NCBI GenBank assembly: GCA_934502885.1
Contig: CAKSUT010000011.1
Span: forward strand, 1 to 64,000
Length of the DNA stretch: 64,000 nucleotides
Reading direction: 5' to 3'
Source: an uncultured Eubacteriales bacterium
GTDB taxonomy: Bacteria; Bacillota; Clostridia; Oscillospirales; CAG-382
A program made the position numbers and the translations under genes. The notes below the pieces were generated by a model. That model was not told the origin of the DNA. It did not search any database and saw only the letters and a program-made list of their open reading frames with translations. Within the stretch, counting starts at the first letter, position 1, and each line of letters starts with the position of its first letter. Shown piece by piece: positions 25,628 to 34,695 of the stretch.

Positions 25628-26451
25628 TTACACCCTTTTTCCCGCAACTCCTCCCGTCTTGCCCATGGCGTGGCTCAAAGACGAAGCGTCGGCATACCCC
25701 ACAGCCTCTGCCGCCTCTTCGAGGGTTTTACCGTCGCCGATGAGATACATTGCGGTTCTTATGCGCAATGCCTTGAGATACGCATACGGCGTTACGCCGA
25801 GTACCCGTCTGAAACGGCGGATAAGGCTGTCCGTGCCGATAAACCTTGCCGCGGCGGCGTCGGCAATGCTGAACGGTTTTCCGAGATTTGCGAGCATTTC
25901 CTCCAAAACCGATATGACGATTTCATCGCTGACGCTCACAACGCCGTTCACCTGCGCCATATGCGACACAAGGTAGGTTATGCTCTTCATGCAGAGGGCA
26001 AAAAGTTCGGGATTTCTGCGGAGTCTGTCAATATGCCACCTGCCGTCGGTATCGTTTTGCACCGCTCCCGAAAGAAATACACCGAGAGCCGCCTCTGACA
26101 TTGCATCGCCGTGCGGATAATACTCGAGGATATCGCCGCATATGACGGGCGGTATAAGCTCAAAGTCTGCGTAGGTGTGGATGAGTCCGTCGTCCGGATC
26201 GCTGTAAAACTTAAAATTTGCGGTATATGGGGTAAAGTACAGAAAGCCCTCCCTGAAAGGACGTGTCTTTGCGCCGACGGTATACGTTCCTTTACCTCCG
26301 TGAATGTAGTACAGGCGGTTTATTCCGCCGTATTCGGCGAGAAACCATTTCTGCGGCACTCTGCCGTTTCCGTAGCAGTTTATTCTTCCGATTTCCGTAA
26401 GCTCACCCCCATAAAGTCGATTTTCGACAATACGCCGTCGATATGTATCAT
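25628..26451 (-). pseudogene. AraC-family regulator interrupted by a one-base frameshift in a G5 tract
   Basis: From ATG at 26451 (GGAGG 3 nt upstream) the frame reads MIHIDGVLSKIDFMGV and then stops at TAA after 23 codons. From the G5 tract (26406-26410) a second frame continues GGELTEIGRINCYGNGRVPQKWFLAEYGGINRLYYIHGGKG and runs through an AraC cupin and a C-terminal double helix-turn-helix (FSIADAAAARFIGTDSLIRR, KTLEEAAEAVGYADASSLSH) to a normal stop. One extra G restores a single 275-residue protein. It may be a mutation, a phase-type switch, or a sequencing error. Otherwise the regulator would have to start at a GTG at 26359, losing its N terminus. It is divergent from the GH29 gene, its likely target. 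Confidence 0.82.
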
Positions 26452-26479
26452 TGACCTCCGTGCCGATAAGTGCTATAAT
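26451..26479 (+). promoter_or_regulatory. Promoter of the GH29 gene at 26548
   Basis: TTGACC (26451-26456), 17 bp, TATAAT (26474-26479), about 65 bp before the start codon. It overlaps the start of the divergent araC gene. Confidence 0.7.
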
Positions 26480-26502
26480 ATTTGTACGTTATCATAGAGA
26501 AT

Positions 26503-26531
26503 ATTATATCACGTCGTTCGATTATTGTCAA
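26503..26531 (-). promoter_or_regulatory. Promoter of the divergent araC gene
   Basis: On the minus strand TTGACA (26526-26531), 17 bp, TATAAT (26503-26508): a perfect consensus, about 50 bp before the ATG at 26451. A promoter this strong supports the upstream ATG as the true start and hence the frameshift. Confidence 0.8.
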
Positions 26532-26547
26532 CAGAAAAGAGGGCATT

Positions 26548-27516
26548 ATGGACAACAAAAAATGGTTCAAGGAAGAAGCAAAATTCGGCATGATGGTACA
26601 TTTCGGACTTTACAGTCTTCTCGCCGGAGAGTACAGAGGAAAGCGCATACCGCACATCGGAGAGTGGATTCAGTCCATGTACCGCATTCCTAATGCAGAG
26701 TACGAAAAGCTCGCAAAGATTTTCAATCCGATATACTTCGACGCCGAGGAATGGGTTCTCACCGCAAAGGCGGCAGGCATGAACTACATGGTCGTAACAA
26801 GCAAGCACCACGAGGGCTTCTGCCTTTTCGATTCGGCTTACGACGACTACAACTGCGTCAAGGGTTCACCTTTCGGTCGTGACATCATAGGCGAACTCGC
26901 CGAGGCTTGCCGCAAGCACGGAATGAAGCTCGGACTTTACTATTCGCAGGAGCTTGACTGGCACGAGCCGAACGGCGGCGGCTACACGAGAGGTCACGAC
27001 AACTGCGGTGAGATGGCATGGACAAACGACTGGGATTTTCCCGACAACGCACACAAGAATTTCGAGCAGTGCTTCAGAGCCAAAATAATTCCGCAGGTAA
27101 AGGAAATACTCACGAAGTACGGCGACCTCTGCCTTATCTGGTTCGACACGCCGTTCACAATAACGTCCGAACAGAGCCGAGAGCTTTTCGACCTTGTAAA
27201 GTCTCTTCAGCCCGACTGCCTTGTCAACACCCGTATCGGCAACGGTCTCGGCGACTACCGTTCAATGGGCGATAACCAAATCCCCGACGAGTACATGAAG
27301 GATATTCTCGTCGAGTCCCCCGCAACCCTCAACGACACCTGGGGCTTCAAATACTTTGACGGCAACTGGAAGGACGCCGAAAAGGTATACGCTATCAAGA
27401 AGCATCTCAACGAAAGAGGCGTAAACTACCTTCTCAACGTAGGTCCCGACCACCTCGGAAGAATACCGGCTCCGGCAGTAGAAATTCTCCGCAGGGTCGG
27501 AGAAATGGGCAGATAA
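26548..27516 (+). CDS. Alpha-L-fucosidase-like protein, GH29
   Basis: 322 residues covering only the GH29 catalytic barrel, without the C-terminal sandwich present in the other GH29 of this window. GMMVHFGLYSLLAGEYRG near residue 13, VTSKHHEGFCLFDS near 75, and CLIWFDTPF near 190 with the nucleophilic Asp. The ending RGVNYLLNVGPDHLGRIP is typical of the family. ATG follows AGAGGG. No signal peptide, so cytoplasmic. It shares a divergent control region with an AraC regulator. Confidence 0.9.
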   Translation: MDNKKWFKEEAKFGMMVHFGLYSLLAGEYRGKRIPHIGEWIQSMYRIPNAEYEKLAKIFNPIYFDAEEWVLTAKAAGMNYMVVTSKHHEGFCLFDSAYDDYNCVKGSPFGRDIIGELAEACRKHGMKLGLYYSQELDWHEPNGGGYTRGHDNCGEMAWTNDWDFPDNAHKNFEQCFRAKIIPQVKEILTKYGDLCLIWFDTPFTITSEQSRELFDLVKSLQPDCLVNTRIGNGLGDYRSMGDNQIPDEYMKDILVESPATLNDTWGFKYFDGNWKDAEKVYAIKKHLNERGVNYLLNVGPDHLGRIPAPAVEILRRVGEMGR

Positions 27517-27548
27517 TGCAAGCCTCCGGCAAGAAACGCAAATAATGA

Positions 27549-27585
27549 AAGGACGCAGACCTCAAAACCTGCGTCCTTATTTTCA
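27549..27585 (+). terminator. Terminator of the GH29 gene
   Basis: AAGGACGCAG pairs with CTGCGTCCTT, followed by ATTTTC, 32 bp after the stop codon. Confidence 0.75.
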
Positions 27586-27609
27586 GCTTGTTTTACCGTT
27601 TATCCCCTA

Positions 27610-29334
27610 TTATTCCTCGATTGCCGCCTTGCGTACATTTATATCGTGTATTGCCGCAATATCGACCTTGGGCTCTCTCTCGTAGGTGTAAAGACCATTT
27701 TGCTCCTGCTCTATATCGTAAAGCTGGGTGTAGCAGAAACCGTTAATCTTTTCGTTGTCAAGCATAGCGTCTGTAAGACCCTTGTAGCGCTCGGCAAACT
27801 CTTCGCGTGTTCTCGCCGCATTACCGTAGCTCCATGCCGTTCCGCCGCCGTCCTTCGGCTTTGTGAGATCGAGTCCGATTCCGCCGTATTCGCTGACAAA
27901 GACCGGCTCTCCTCTGTGCGTCTGCTTGTAGTAGGTGTTGAATTCGAGCACCTTGCCTTCCTTCAGAACATCGTACCTTGCACGGAAGCTCTCGGCGTTC
28001 TGGTTGTAGTCGTGAACATCGTATATATCGGTCACTTCATGCGTATATCCGCTTGTGTCGATGCACGGACGTGTTTCATCATAATACTTCGTCATGTAGT
28101 AAAGCTCTGCCACGCATCTCGGATCCTGTCTCGACTGCAAATGATAGGTGCACGTTTCGTTAAGCGGACACCAACCGATTATCGACGGGTGGTTGAAGTC
28201 GCGCTTCATCTCCTCCATCCATTCGGGAAGCACTGTGATGAAGCCCTCGGGGGTCGAAAGGTCAAGTCCCCAGTTGGGATACTCGCCCCAAACGATATAT
28301 CCGAGCTTATCGCAGTAGTAAAGGAAGCGTGGCTCAAATACTTTCTCGTGAAGTCTTGCGCCGTTGAAGCCTGCGGCTACAGAAAGGTTAATGTCGCGGA
28401 CAAGCTCCTCGTCGTCACGTGCGGTGTATATGCCGTCGGGGTAGAAGCCCTGATCGAGGACGAGTCTCTGGAACACGCTCTCGCCGTTTATGAGAAACCT
28501 GCTGCCGTCAAGACCGACGCTTCTCATGCCGAAATAGCTCTTTACAACGTCGTCGCCGAATGTGAGCTTAAGATCGTAAAGCCTGCCTTTTCCTACCTCC
28601 CAAAGATGAAGCTCCGAGAGAGCGATTTCGGCATTGAAGGAGTCGCGGCATCTCTTCTCGGCACTGCCGACAGGCTTTCCGTCGTAGAACGCTTCGAGTT
28701 TAACAGTGCCCTCTCCCTTTACGATACCCTTTACGGTGAGCGATGCGTTCTTTATATCGGGGTATACACGGAAGGATTCTATGTAGCTCTTCGGCGTAAA
28801 CTCAAGGTAAACCGTCTGCCAGATACCGGTTGTGCGTGTGTAGCTGCATCCCTTTGAGATGTAGCCCATGCACTGCTTGCCGAGTCCCTGACGAGGTGCG
28901 CCGTTTCTTCCCATGAGATCCTTTGCGAACACAACGACGAAGTTCTCACCCTCGGTGACGTAATCGGTTATGTCGAAAGCAAACGGAGTGTAGCCGCCCT
29001 TGTGCTTACCGACGCTCTTTTCGTTGATGAAAACCTCTGTTTCAAAGTCAACCGCACCGAAGTGAATAAACACTCTGCCGGAGAGCTGCTTTGCGGTAAC
29101 GTTGAAGCTTCTGCGATACCAAACCGCATTCATGAAATCCTTAACCTCAACTCCGGAAAGTCTGCTTTCGGGGCAGAAAGGCACGTTGATCTTTCTGTCG
29201 TAGCCCTCGCCGCCGACAAGACCTCTTTCAAGTCCGCTGACGCCCGAATCGATTGCAAAATCCCATTCTCCGTTGAGATTGACCCATTCCTCACGGACAA
29301 ACTGCGGATTGGGATGCTCTGTTCTGTAAATCAT
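27610..29334 (-). CDS. Glycoside hydrolase family 2 protein (beta-galactosidase/beta-glucuronidase type)
   Basis: 574 residues in the order jelly-roll sugar-binding domain (1-180), immunoglobulin-like domain (180-270), TIM barrel (270-574). Acid/base Glu in GWCPLNETCTYH near residue 395; nucleophile Glu in PVFVSEYGGIGLD near 485. It lacks the long C-terminal domains of LacZ. No signal peptide. ATG follows GGAGGAATT. It has its own promoter and is divergent from an AraC regulator. The preferred sugar cannot be read from the sequence. Confidence 0.93.
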   Translation of the reverse strand: MIYRTEHPNPQFVREEWVNLNGEWDFAIDSGVSGLERGLVGGEGYDRKINVPFCPESRLSGVEVKDFMNAVWYRRSFNVTAKQLSGRVFIHFGAVDFETEVFINEKSVGKHKGGYTPFAFDITDYVTEGENFVVVFAKDLMGRNGAPRQGLGKQCMGYISKGCSYTRTTGIWQTVYLEFTPKSYIESFRVYPDIKNASLTVKGIVKGEGTVKLEAFYDGKPVGSAEKRCRDSFNAEIALSELHLWEVGKGRLYDLKLTFGDDVVKSYFGMRSVGLDGSRFLINGESVFQRLVLDQGFYPDGIYTARDDEELVRDINLSVAAGFNGARLHEKVFEPRFLYYCDKLGYIVWGEYPNWGLDLSTPEGFITVLPEWMEEMKRDFNHPSIIGWCPLNETCTYHLQSRQDPRCVAELYYMTKYYDETRPCIDTSGYTHEVTDIYDVHDYNQNAESFRARYDVLKEGKVLEFNTYYKQTHRGEPVFVSEYGGIGLDLTKPKDGGGTAWSYGNAARTREEFAERYKGLTDAMLDNEKINGFCYTQLYDIEQEQNGLYTYEREPKVDIAAIHDINVRKAAIEE

Positions 29335-29383
29335 TGTTAATTCCTCCGTATATTGTCAAATATGAAGTATTGTCTTTTGTTAC

Positions 29384-29412
29384 ATTCTATCACAAATACA
29401 CACGAATGTAAA
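29384..29412 (-). promoter_or_regulatory. Promoter of the GH2 gene
   Basis: On the minus strand TTTACA (29407-29412), 17 bp, TAGAAT (29384-29389), 50 bp before the start codon. Confidence 0.65.
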
Positions 29413-29445
29413 TGCACAAACCTACTTTTTTATTGACATATCCTA

Positions 29446-29474
29446 TTGACAAAATACTTTATATGTGCTATATT
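29446..29474 (+). promoter_or_regulatory. Promoter of the araC gene at 29507
   Basis: TTGACA (29446-29451), 17 bp, TATATT (29469-29474), 33 bp before the ATG. A second TTGACA lies 13 bp upstream. Confidence 0.75.
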
Positions 29475-29506
29475 TACGTTGTTATCAAAGTGCAGAGAGG
29501 AAAAGC

Positions 29507-30307
29507 ATGATTGAGATAGTAAAAATACGTCACGCATGGCCCGAGGGGAAGAATTTCGTGATAGACCGTCCGAACGGCGTGGAAAACGACTACATATTCT
29601 TAATGTTTCACACGCCGATAGAGATAATGTACGGCGGAGGGATGATAACGACCTCACCGGGAGCTTTTATACTGTACGACCTTCACACGCCGCAGTATTT
29701 CCGTGCGGACGGCGAAAATGCGATAATCCACGACTGGATTCACCTGCGTGGAGACGTCCCGGAGCTTATGAATTCGTGCGGTCTTTCGTTCGATACGCTC
29801 TATTATCCTCCGAACACACGGTACATCACGGACACCGTATTCGCCCTCGAGAGCGAACACGCCGGAACACGCCGCCACTTTGCCGAAATCTGCGACTCGA
29901 CTCTGCGCACGCTCCTCTACAGAATTTCACGCGCCGTTTACGACGGAGAGCGCGAGATAAGCCGCGACAGCGAGACGGTGAAAAGAGTGAAGGCTTTCCG
30001 CACCGCAATGTTCTCGGACGTCGCAAGACAGTGGACTGTGAGCGATATGGCAGCGCAGTCGTCCCTCTCCGAGTCGCGTTTTTATGCGCTATACAAGGAT
30101 TTGTTCGGCATCTCTCCGACAAGCGACCTTATCGGCGCAAGAGTCGAAAAGGCGCGGCACTGCCTGCAATCCGGAGACTACTCCGTCGGGAAAGCGGCGG
30201 CGGAGGTAGGCTACAACAATGTTTTCCACTTCATACGCCAATTCAAGGCGGTCACGGGAAAGACGCCGGGAGAGCTCATACCGAAGTCGGGAACCGGGAA
30301 AAAGTAA
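29507..30307 (+). CDS. AraC-family transcriptional regulator
   Basis: 266 residues: N-terminal cupin (VENDYIFLMFHTPIEIMYGG, residues 24-43, then PGAFILYDLHTPQYF) and C-terminal double helix-turn-helix (WTVSDMAAQSSLSESRFYALY, then YSVGKAAAEVGYNNVFHFIRQ). ATG follows AGAGAGG. It is divergent from the GH2 gene, which it most likely controls. Confidence 0.92.
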   Translation: MIEIVKIRHAWPEGKNFVIDRPNGVENDYIFLMFHTPIEIMYGGGMITTSPGAFILYDLHTPQYFRADGENAIIHDWIHLRGDVPELMNSCGLSFDTLYYPPNTRYITDTVFALESEHAGTRRHFAEICDSTLRTLLYRISRAVYDGEREISRDSETVKRVKAFRTAMFSDVARQWTVSDMAAQSSLSESRFYALYKDLFGISPTSDLIGARVEKARHCLQSGDYSVGKAAAEVGYNNVFHFIRQFKAVTGKTPGELIPKSGTGKK

Positions 30308-30355
30308 GAATGAAGCCCAAAACGGTCGAAAGCGGTAAAAATGCCGCGACAGTTT

Positions 30356-30394
30356 AAAGGACTGCGAAGCAGAAGCTTTGCAGTCCTTCTTTTA
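30356..30394 (+). terminator. Terminator of the araC gene at 29507
   Basis: AAGGACTGC pairs with GCAGTCCTT, with an additional inner stem, followed by CTTTTAC. The rest of 30308-30558 shows no gene. Confidence 0.8.
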
Positions 30395-30558
30395 CGTTTT
30401 TAAACCGGAGTAGGCACATAGGGTTTCGGGACAAGATTAAAACTCACGCTGAAATTCCGAGATATCCCTCGCCGCTTCAGAGGCGTGGGGCTTCTGTGCT
30501 TAGCCGAAAAATGCCGAAATTATGCCTTTCCGGGCGGGCTCGGACTGCTCTTTTCCGG

Positions 30559-32178
30559 TTAGGATATAAAGTTCAAGCCGTCCTCGGGATACCAGTCGAA
30601 ATGTACGTGCTCACCGTTTATGAGCCACTGTTCGGGAGCATTGTTCTCCATCCAGTCGAGGGGGACGGCAACGTCGCTCTGCACGGAGTTCACTCTGTAC
30701 GCCTCTTCGACGTCGCGTCTCTCCTCAGCGGTAAGCGCTTCGGGATCGGGAGAAACGAAAAGCGGAGTGCCGCTGTGCGCAAGCAGGTACAGCCACTGCT
30801 TGTTGTACCTCCAATCGATAAGCCCCATTATACCCACGCAGTCGGCGTCGCTCTCGTAAAATGCGCCGTGATGGAGAAGTCTGAAAGCAAGAGCGTTTAC
30901 GCCGTACTTTACCATACGATGCCACTCTCTGCCGCTTGTGTCGTCACCGGTTCTGTTCAGGTGAACGAGACCTGCCGCAAGGTGTCCGATGACGTTGCAG
31001 CCGAGAATGAGTGCTCTGCCATTTGCCGCTTCGTATATCGTCTCGTAGAGAGCGAGGATTACCTCGGCGGTCGTCTTGGTGCGGTCGAAGTAGTTCCAGT
31101 TGTCCCTTGCGAAAGCATCATGTCTTTGGAATCCCCAGAAGCCGACAGCGTCGAAGGTCGAAAAATCGTGCTTTATAAGCTCGAAGCCCCATGAGCATAT
31201 CATATCAATCGTTTTTGCGACGTATGCGAGAGTATCGGGGTGTGACGGGTCGAGAAATTCCGTGTTGCGCGAAAGGCGCATTTCGGAGTCGGGCGGCGTC
31301 ACCTCGAAGTTCCTGTCGCGAAGCGGCCGCATCCATATTCCGGGACACACGTTTTTTGCCCTCACCTCGTCGGCAAAGACCTTCATGTCGCAAAACTTTC
31401 CCTCTCTGAGGACGTCCCACGGTGCGTCGCAATCATTCTTCTGCCAGCCGTCGTCAAGTACGGAGTACGGACGGTTTTCGAGTCCCTCGGTCATCTCGGA
31501 CAAAAGTGCGGCGTCGCGGAGTGCTTCGGCGTGAGAGGTCTTTCCGTAAGCGTAGTACCAGTTGTTCTCACCGTAGACCTTATGTCCGCACGAAAGCGGC
31601 GAGGGACTTAGCTTTTTGTAGTAGTCGCGCAGTGCAAAAAACGCCGAAACATCACGGTACTCGGCAAAAAGCACGGTGCAAAGTCCTACCTTTCTTCCGG
31701 AGAGAATGACTCCGTTTCCTCCGCACCTTGTGTCAAGCCAAAGGGTAACTCCGGCGGTATCGTAATTCCAGAAGCACATTGCATGAGGACGCACCTCAAC
31801 GCCGAAGCACTCGGTGTATCGTCCTGCGGTGTCGGGATCTCTGTCAGAGCCGTTCGACACGGCGCACACCCACGGCATTGCCCTGTCGGGGACGATGCCT
31901 TTCCATTCGAGGTCGCCGTAGCCTCTTTCCCACACGTCGCCGTAGACCTTAATATTGTCACGCCTTTTCTCGCTCTCGGCGAAGTTCCAGCGGAGTTTTA
32001 CGTATCTCACCGGCGTTTTGTCCGCCGAAAGGCTCACAAGGAGCTTGCCGTCCGAGATTGTGAGAGCGACGTTCACGTCGTCCTTTGCAAGCGTATTCTT
32101 TCCTTCGGTTTTAACTTTCACGTCTGCGGACGCATTTCCGCAATATACCGCAAGCGCGTCGGGATATCTTATATTCAT
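30559..32178 (-). CDS. Alpha-galactosidase-like glycoside hydrolase (clan GH-D, GH36-like)
   Basis: 539 residues: an N-terminal beta-sandwich (1-200) followed by a TIM barrel. Diagnostic barrel motifs are SVLDDGWQ near residue 242, GIWMRPLRDR near 285, the nucleophile Asp in ELIKHDFSTFD near 340, and a probable acid/base Asp in LNRTGDDTSG near 415. ATG follows AAAGGA. No signal peptide, so probably intracellular. The assignment to the clan is firm; the exact alpha-glycoside specificity (galactose or N-acetylgalactosamine) is not. Confidence 0.83.
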   Translation of the reverse strand: MNIRYPDALAVYCGNASADVKVKTEGKNTLAKDDVNVALTISDGKLLVSLSADKTPVRYVKLRWNFAESEKRRDNIKVYGDVWERGYGDLEWKGIVPDRAMPWVCAVSNGSDRDPDTAGRYTECFGVEVRPHAMCFWNYDTAGVTLWLDTRCGGNGVILSGRKVGLCTVLFAEYRDVSAFFALRDYYKKLSPSPLSCGHKVYGENNWYYAYGKTSHAEALRDAALLSEMTEGLENRPYSVLDDGWQKNDCDAPWDVLREGKFCDMKVFADEVRAKNVCPGIWMRPLRDRNFEVTPPDSEMRLSRNTEFLDPSHPDTLAYVAKTIDMICSWGFELIKHDFSTFDAVGFWGFQRHDAFARDNWNYFDRTKTTAEVILALYETIYEAANGRALILGCNVIGHLAAGLVHLNRTGDDTSGREWHRMVKYGVNALAFRLLHHGAFYESDADCVGIMGLIDWRYNKQWLYLLAHSGTPLFVSPDPEALTAEERRDVEEAYRVNSVQSDVAVPLDWMENNAPEQWLINGEHVHFDWYPEDGLNFIS

Positions 32179-32215
32179 ATGCCGTTTCCTTTCAGAATAC
32201 TGTAATCACAAACGT

Positions 32216-32244
32216 ATTTTACCATATTCCGAGGAGGACGTCAA
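32216..32244 (-). promoter_or_regulatory. Promoter of the GH36-like gene
   Basis: On the minus strand TTGACG (32239-32244), 17 bp, TAAAAT (32216-32221), 38 bp before the ATG. Confidence 0.65.
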
Positions 32245-32293
32245 TATCAAAACAATGTAATAATATTGCAAAATAACACCGTTTTCGTGTATT

Positions 32294-32842
32294 TCAGGCG
32301 TGTTTCTTCATAAGCTTCGGAAGATCGAGTCTCACAAAGCCGACAGCAATAGACGCAAGCGTGAGTATCTCGCAGACACAGCCGGCATACGAGCCGACAG
32401 AATAGTTGTACACAAGCCATGCACTGCTCGTCAGAAAGATAACCCTGCGGACAAACGCCGTGTCACTGCTTCCGTAGGCGACAGTCGAGAGTATCTTCGC
32501 CGTGCCGCTGAAAAGGCTCTTCGGTCCTGCCCACGTGAGAATAGTGAACAGAGCGAACAGCGCACTGAAAACCGCCCTTGCCGCAACAGTGCTTTTCTTT
32601 TTTTCGACAAGCCTCGAGAAAACGACGTTTCTCATGCTTCCGAATATATTCATCGCCGCGCCGGTGTACGCTCCGAGCATTATGTACTGCACGGCAAAAA
32701 GAGTTTCGTTCGCCGTCCTGAAAAACATAAGCTTTTTGTGCTCCTTGCACTGAAACGACAGTATGCTTGCGATTATTCCGACTATTCCCACAGTCTGCAA
32801 GATTATTTCAAATATCGGTTCCGCTTCTCCGAGTTTAAACAT
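32294..32842 (-). CDS. YgjV-family inner membrane protein
   Basis: 182 residues, largely hydrophobic, with about six membrane segments. IILQTVGIVGIIASILSFQC near residue 12 and LFAVQYIMLGAYTGAAMNIFG near 50 are characteristic of the YgjV family (inner-membrane proteins of unknown function). The ATG giving MFKLGEAEP, preceded by AAAGGA, is preferred over an upstream frame that lies before the promoter. Confidence 0.82.
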   Translation of the reverse strand: MFKLGEAEPIFEIILQTVGIVGIIASILSFQCKEHKKLMFFRTANETLFAVQYIMLGAYTGAAMNIFGSMRNVVFSRLVEKKKSTVAARAVFSALFALFTILTWAGPKSLFSGTAKILSTVAYGSSDTAFVRRVIFLTSSAWLVYNYSVGSYAGCVCEILTLASIAVGFVRLDLPKLMKKHA

Positions 32843-32891
32843 AAAAATACCGTTCCTTTCGCCGTATGCGCCGCCTCCCGGCGACTCACAT

Positions 32892-32920
32892 ATAATACAG
32901 CAAAAGAAGCGGAATGTCAA
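32892..32920 (-). promoter_or_regulatory. Promoter of the YgjV-like gene
   Basis: On the minus strand TTGACA (32915-32920), 17 bp, TATTAT (32892-32897), 50 bp before the ATG at 32842. Confidence 0.75.
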
Positions 32921-32989
32921 TAGTTGTTCGATGTGTTTGAAAACGAACATTTCAGCAAACAAGAGATAGCGAAAGCAAAGCTTTCACAA

Positions 32990-33336
32990 GAGCGGAGAGT
33001 GGAATTACGGTCGAAAAACGCTCTCTTCGCAAAAATGAAACTGTCGAGCTTTGCGAGGCGTTTCATTTGCGAACGGGAGAAGTTTGGTTTAAGTCCCCAC
33101 AAAATTTGATTCAGCAAAAATCTAAGTCGGCGACTTGCGTATATGGTCGCCGACTTCGGTATTCTGTTCGGTTAGATGAGTCTTTTCTCATTTCACGACG
33201 TCGTCCGCCTTTTGACGCGCATATATGCGCAGACGTGCGGCATTATCTCCAAATTACATCAAAAAACTTCCCATTTCAAAGCGTTAGCTTTGAAATCGAC
33301 AAAGTTCTTTTGGTCCTTTTCTTGAAAGAAAAGGAC
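32990..33336. repeat. Composite repeat copy B (mostly right module)
   Basis: A short left remnant (GAGAGTGGAATTA... GAAAAACG) joins directly to the structured right module. Outer stem TTCGCAAAAATGAAAC/GTTTCATTTGCGAA (33026-33072); 11-bp stem AAGTCGGCGAC with loop TTGCGTATATG (33124-33156); GCGCATATATGCGC palindrome (33217-33230); TTTCAAAGC/GCTTTGAAA; final GTCCTTTTCTT hairpin ending at 33336, 27 bp from the stop codon of the minus-strand HlyC/CorC gene. No gene in 32843-33363. Confidence 0.82.
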
Positions 33337-33363
33337 TCCCTCACAGCCCCCGTAAGCCCCGCG

Positions 33364-34695
33364 TCACTTCTCCTCTTCGTCCTCTTCGCGCTTCACAACG
33401 GTGACTATGGCGTTTATGAGGCGGTGATCCTTGATTTCGAGAACCTTGACGTGCAGACCGTCGGAGTCAAGCTCGAAGACCGTGCCGTCGTCGGGGATAG
33501 AGCCGTAGTTTGCGAAGACAAAGCCGCCGAACGTCTCATAGTCCTCGTCCTCGGGGAATTTTATGCCGAGTACCTCCTCGACCTCCTCTATGTCTGCCGT
33601 GCCGGTTATGCGCCACGTGCCGTCCTCAAGCTTTTCAATGTCCTCGTTCGCGCCGCCGTCCTCGCTGTCGGCGTCAAGATCACCCACTATAGCCTGTATA
33701 AGGTCGTATATCGTGATGACTCCGCTCACTCCGCCGTATTCGTCAACAACAACCGCAAACGTGTTTCCGTTCGACTTCATGTTCTTGAAAAGTACGTCCG
33801 CTTTCACGCTTCCCGGCACAAAGTACGCCGGCGTTACGGCATTCTTCATCACGTTTTCGCGGCTCTTGTCGGTTAGCCTGAAATACTTTCTCGCGTTCAG
33901 CACTCCCACAACATCGTCTATGTTCTCGTCGCAGACCGGGTACATACTGTGCTCGCTGTCGTGAATTATCTCGTCCCACTTTTCGGGAGAATCCTCTGTC
34001 CACAGAAGAGTGAGATTGGTCCTGTGCGTGCAAAGCTCCTCGATGGGCAGGTCGTCAAACTCAAATACGTTCTGTATAAGCTCCTTCTCGTCTTCGTCGA
34101 TAGCTCCCTTTTCGCTTCCGGCATCCACCATCATGCGAATGCCCTCCTCCGTCACCTGCTCGCCGCAGTTTTCGGGGTCAATGCCCATAATGCGAAGAAT
34201 TCCGTTGGAAATAGCCGTCACAACCGATACAAAGGGCGTGAGCAGCGCCGCAAAAAAGCATACCGGTCCCGAAAGCGCAAGCGCCGCCGCCTCGGCATTC
34301 TGCACCACCGCGCGGCGGGGTACTATCTCACCGAGAATAAGCGTCAGAAACGCAAGAATAAATGTTATGATAATCGCCGATATCACGCGAAGAAGCGATG
34401 TGCTTGTCTCGGGTATTCCGAGTCCCGTGAGGAAATCAACGGCGTAGCCCGAAAAATTCAGAGCCGCAAACGCACTTCCGATAAAACCGGTGAGCGTGAG
34501 GGACGCCTGTATCGTGTCCAAAAATCTGTTCGGCTTCGACGTCAGCTTGACAAGCCTTGCGGCACGCTTGTCACCGTCAGCGGCAAGCTTTGCGAGCCTT
34601 GCGTCGTTTACCGTAATAATCGCCGCCTCGGCACTTGCGAAAAATGCGTTGAGCGCAATGAGAGCAATCTGTAAAACAATAAGTCGGGTAATCAA
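33364..34695 (-). CDS. HlyC/CorC-family membrane protein (DUF21, CBS pair, CorC/HlyC domain)
   Basis: 443 residues: DUF21 membrane domain with about four helices (residues 1-190), a CBS-domain pair (about 205-340; DDVVGVLNARKYF, FAVVVDEYGGVSGVITIYDL) and a C-terminal CorC/HlyC domain (360-440; DIEEVEEVLGIKFPEDEDYET). These proteins are linked to magnesium or other cation efflux or homeostasis. The start codon is TTG, 12 nt after AAAGGA. A consensus promoter about 310 bp upstream and a strong terminator in the leader imply control by transcription attenuation. Confidence 0.92.
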   Translation of the reverse strand: MITRLIVLQIALIALNAFFASAEAAIITVNDARLAKLAADGDKRAARLVKLTSKPNRFLDTIQASLTLTGFIGSAFAALNFSGYAVDFLTGLGIPETSTSLLRVISAIIITFILAFLTLILGEIVPRRAVVQNAEAAALALSGPVCFFAALLTPFVSVVTAISNGILRIMGIDPENCGEQVTEEGIRMMVDAGSEKGAIDEDEKELIQNVFEFDDLPIEELCTHRTNLTLLWTEDSPEKWDEIIHDSEHSMYPVCDENIDDVVGVLNARKYFRLTDKSRENVMKNAVTPAYFVPGSVKADVLFKNMKSNGNTFAVVVDEYGGVSGVITIYDLIQAIVGDLDADSEDGGANEDIEKLEDGTWRITGTADIEEVEEVLGIKFPEDEDYETFGGFVFANYGSIPDDGTVFELDSDGLHVKVLEIKDHRLINAIVTVVKREEDEEEK

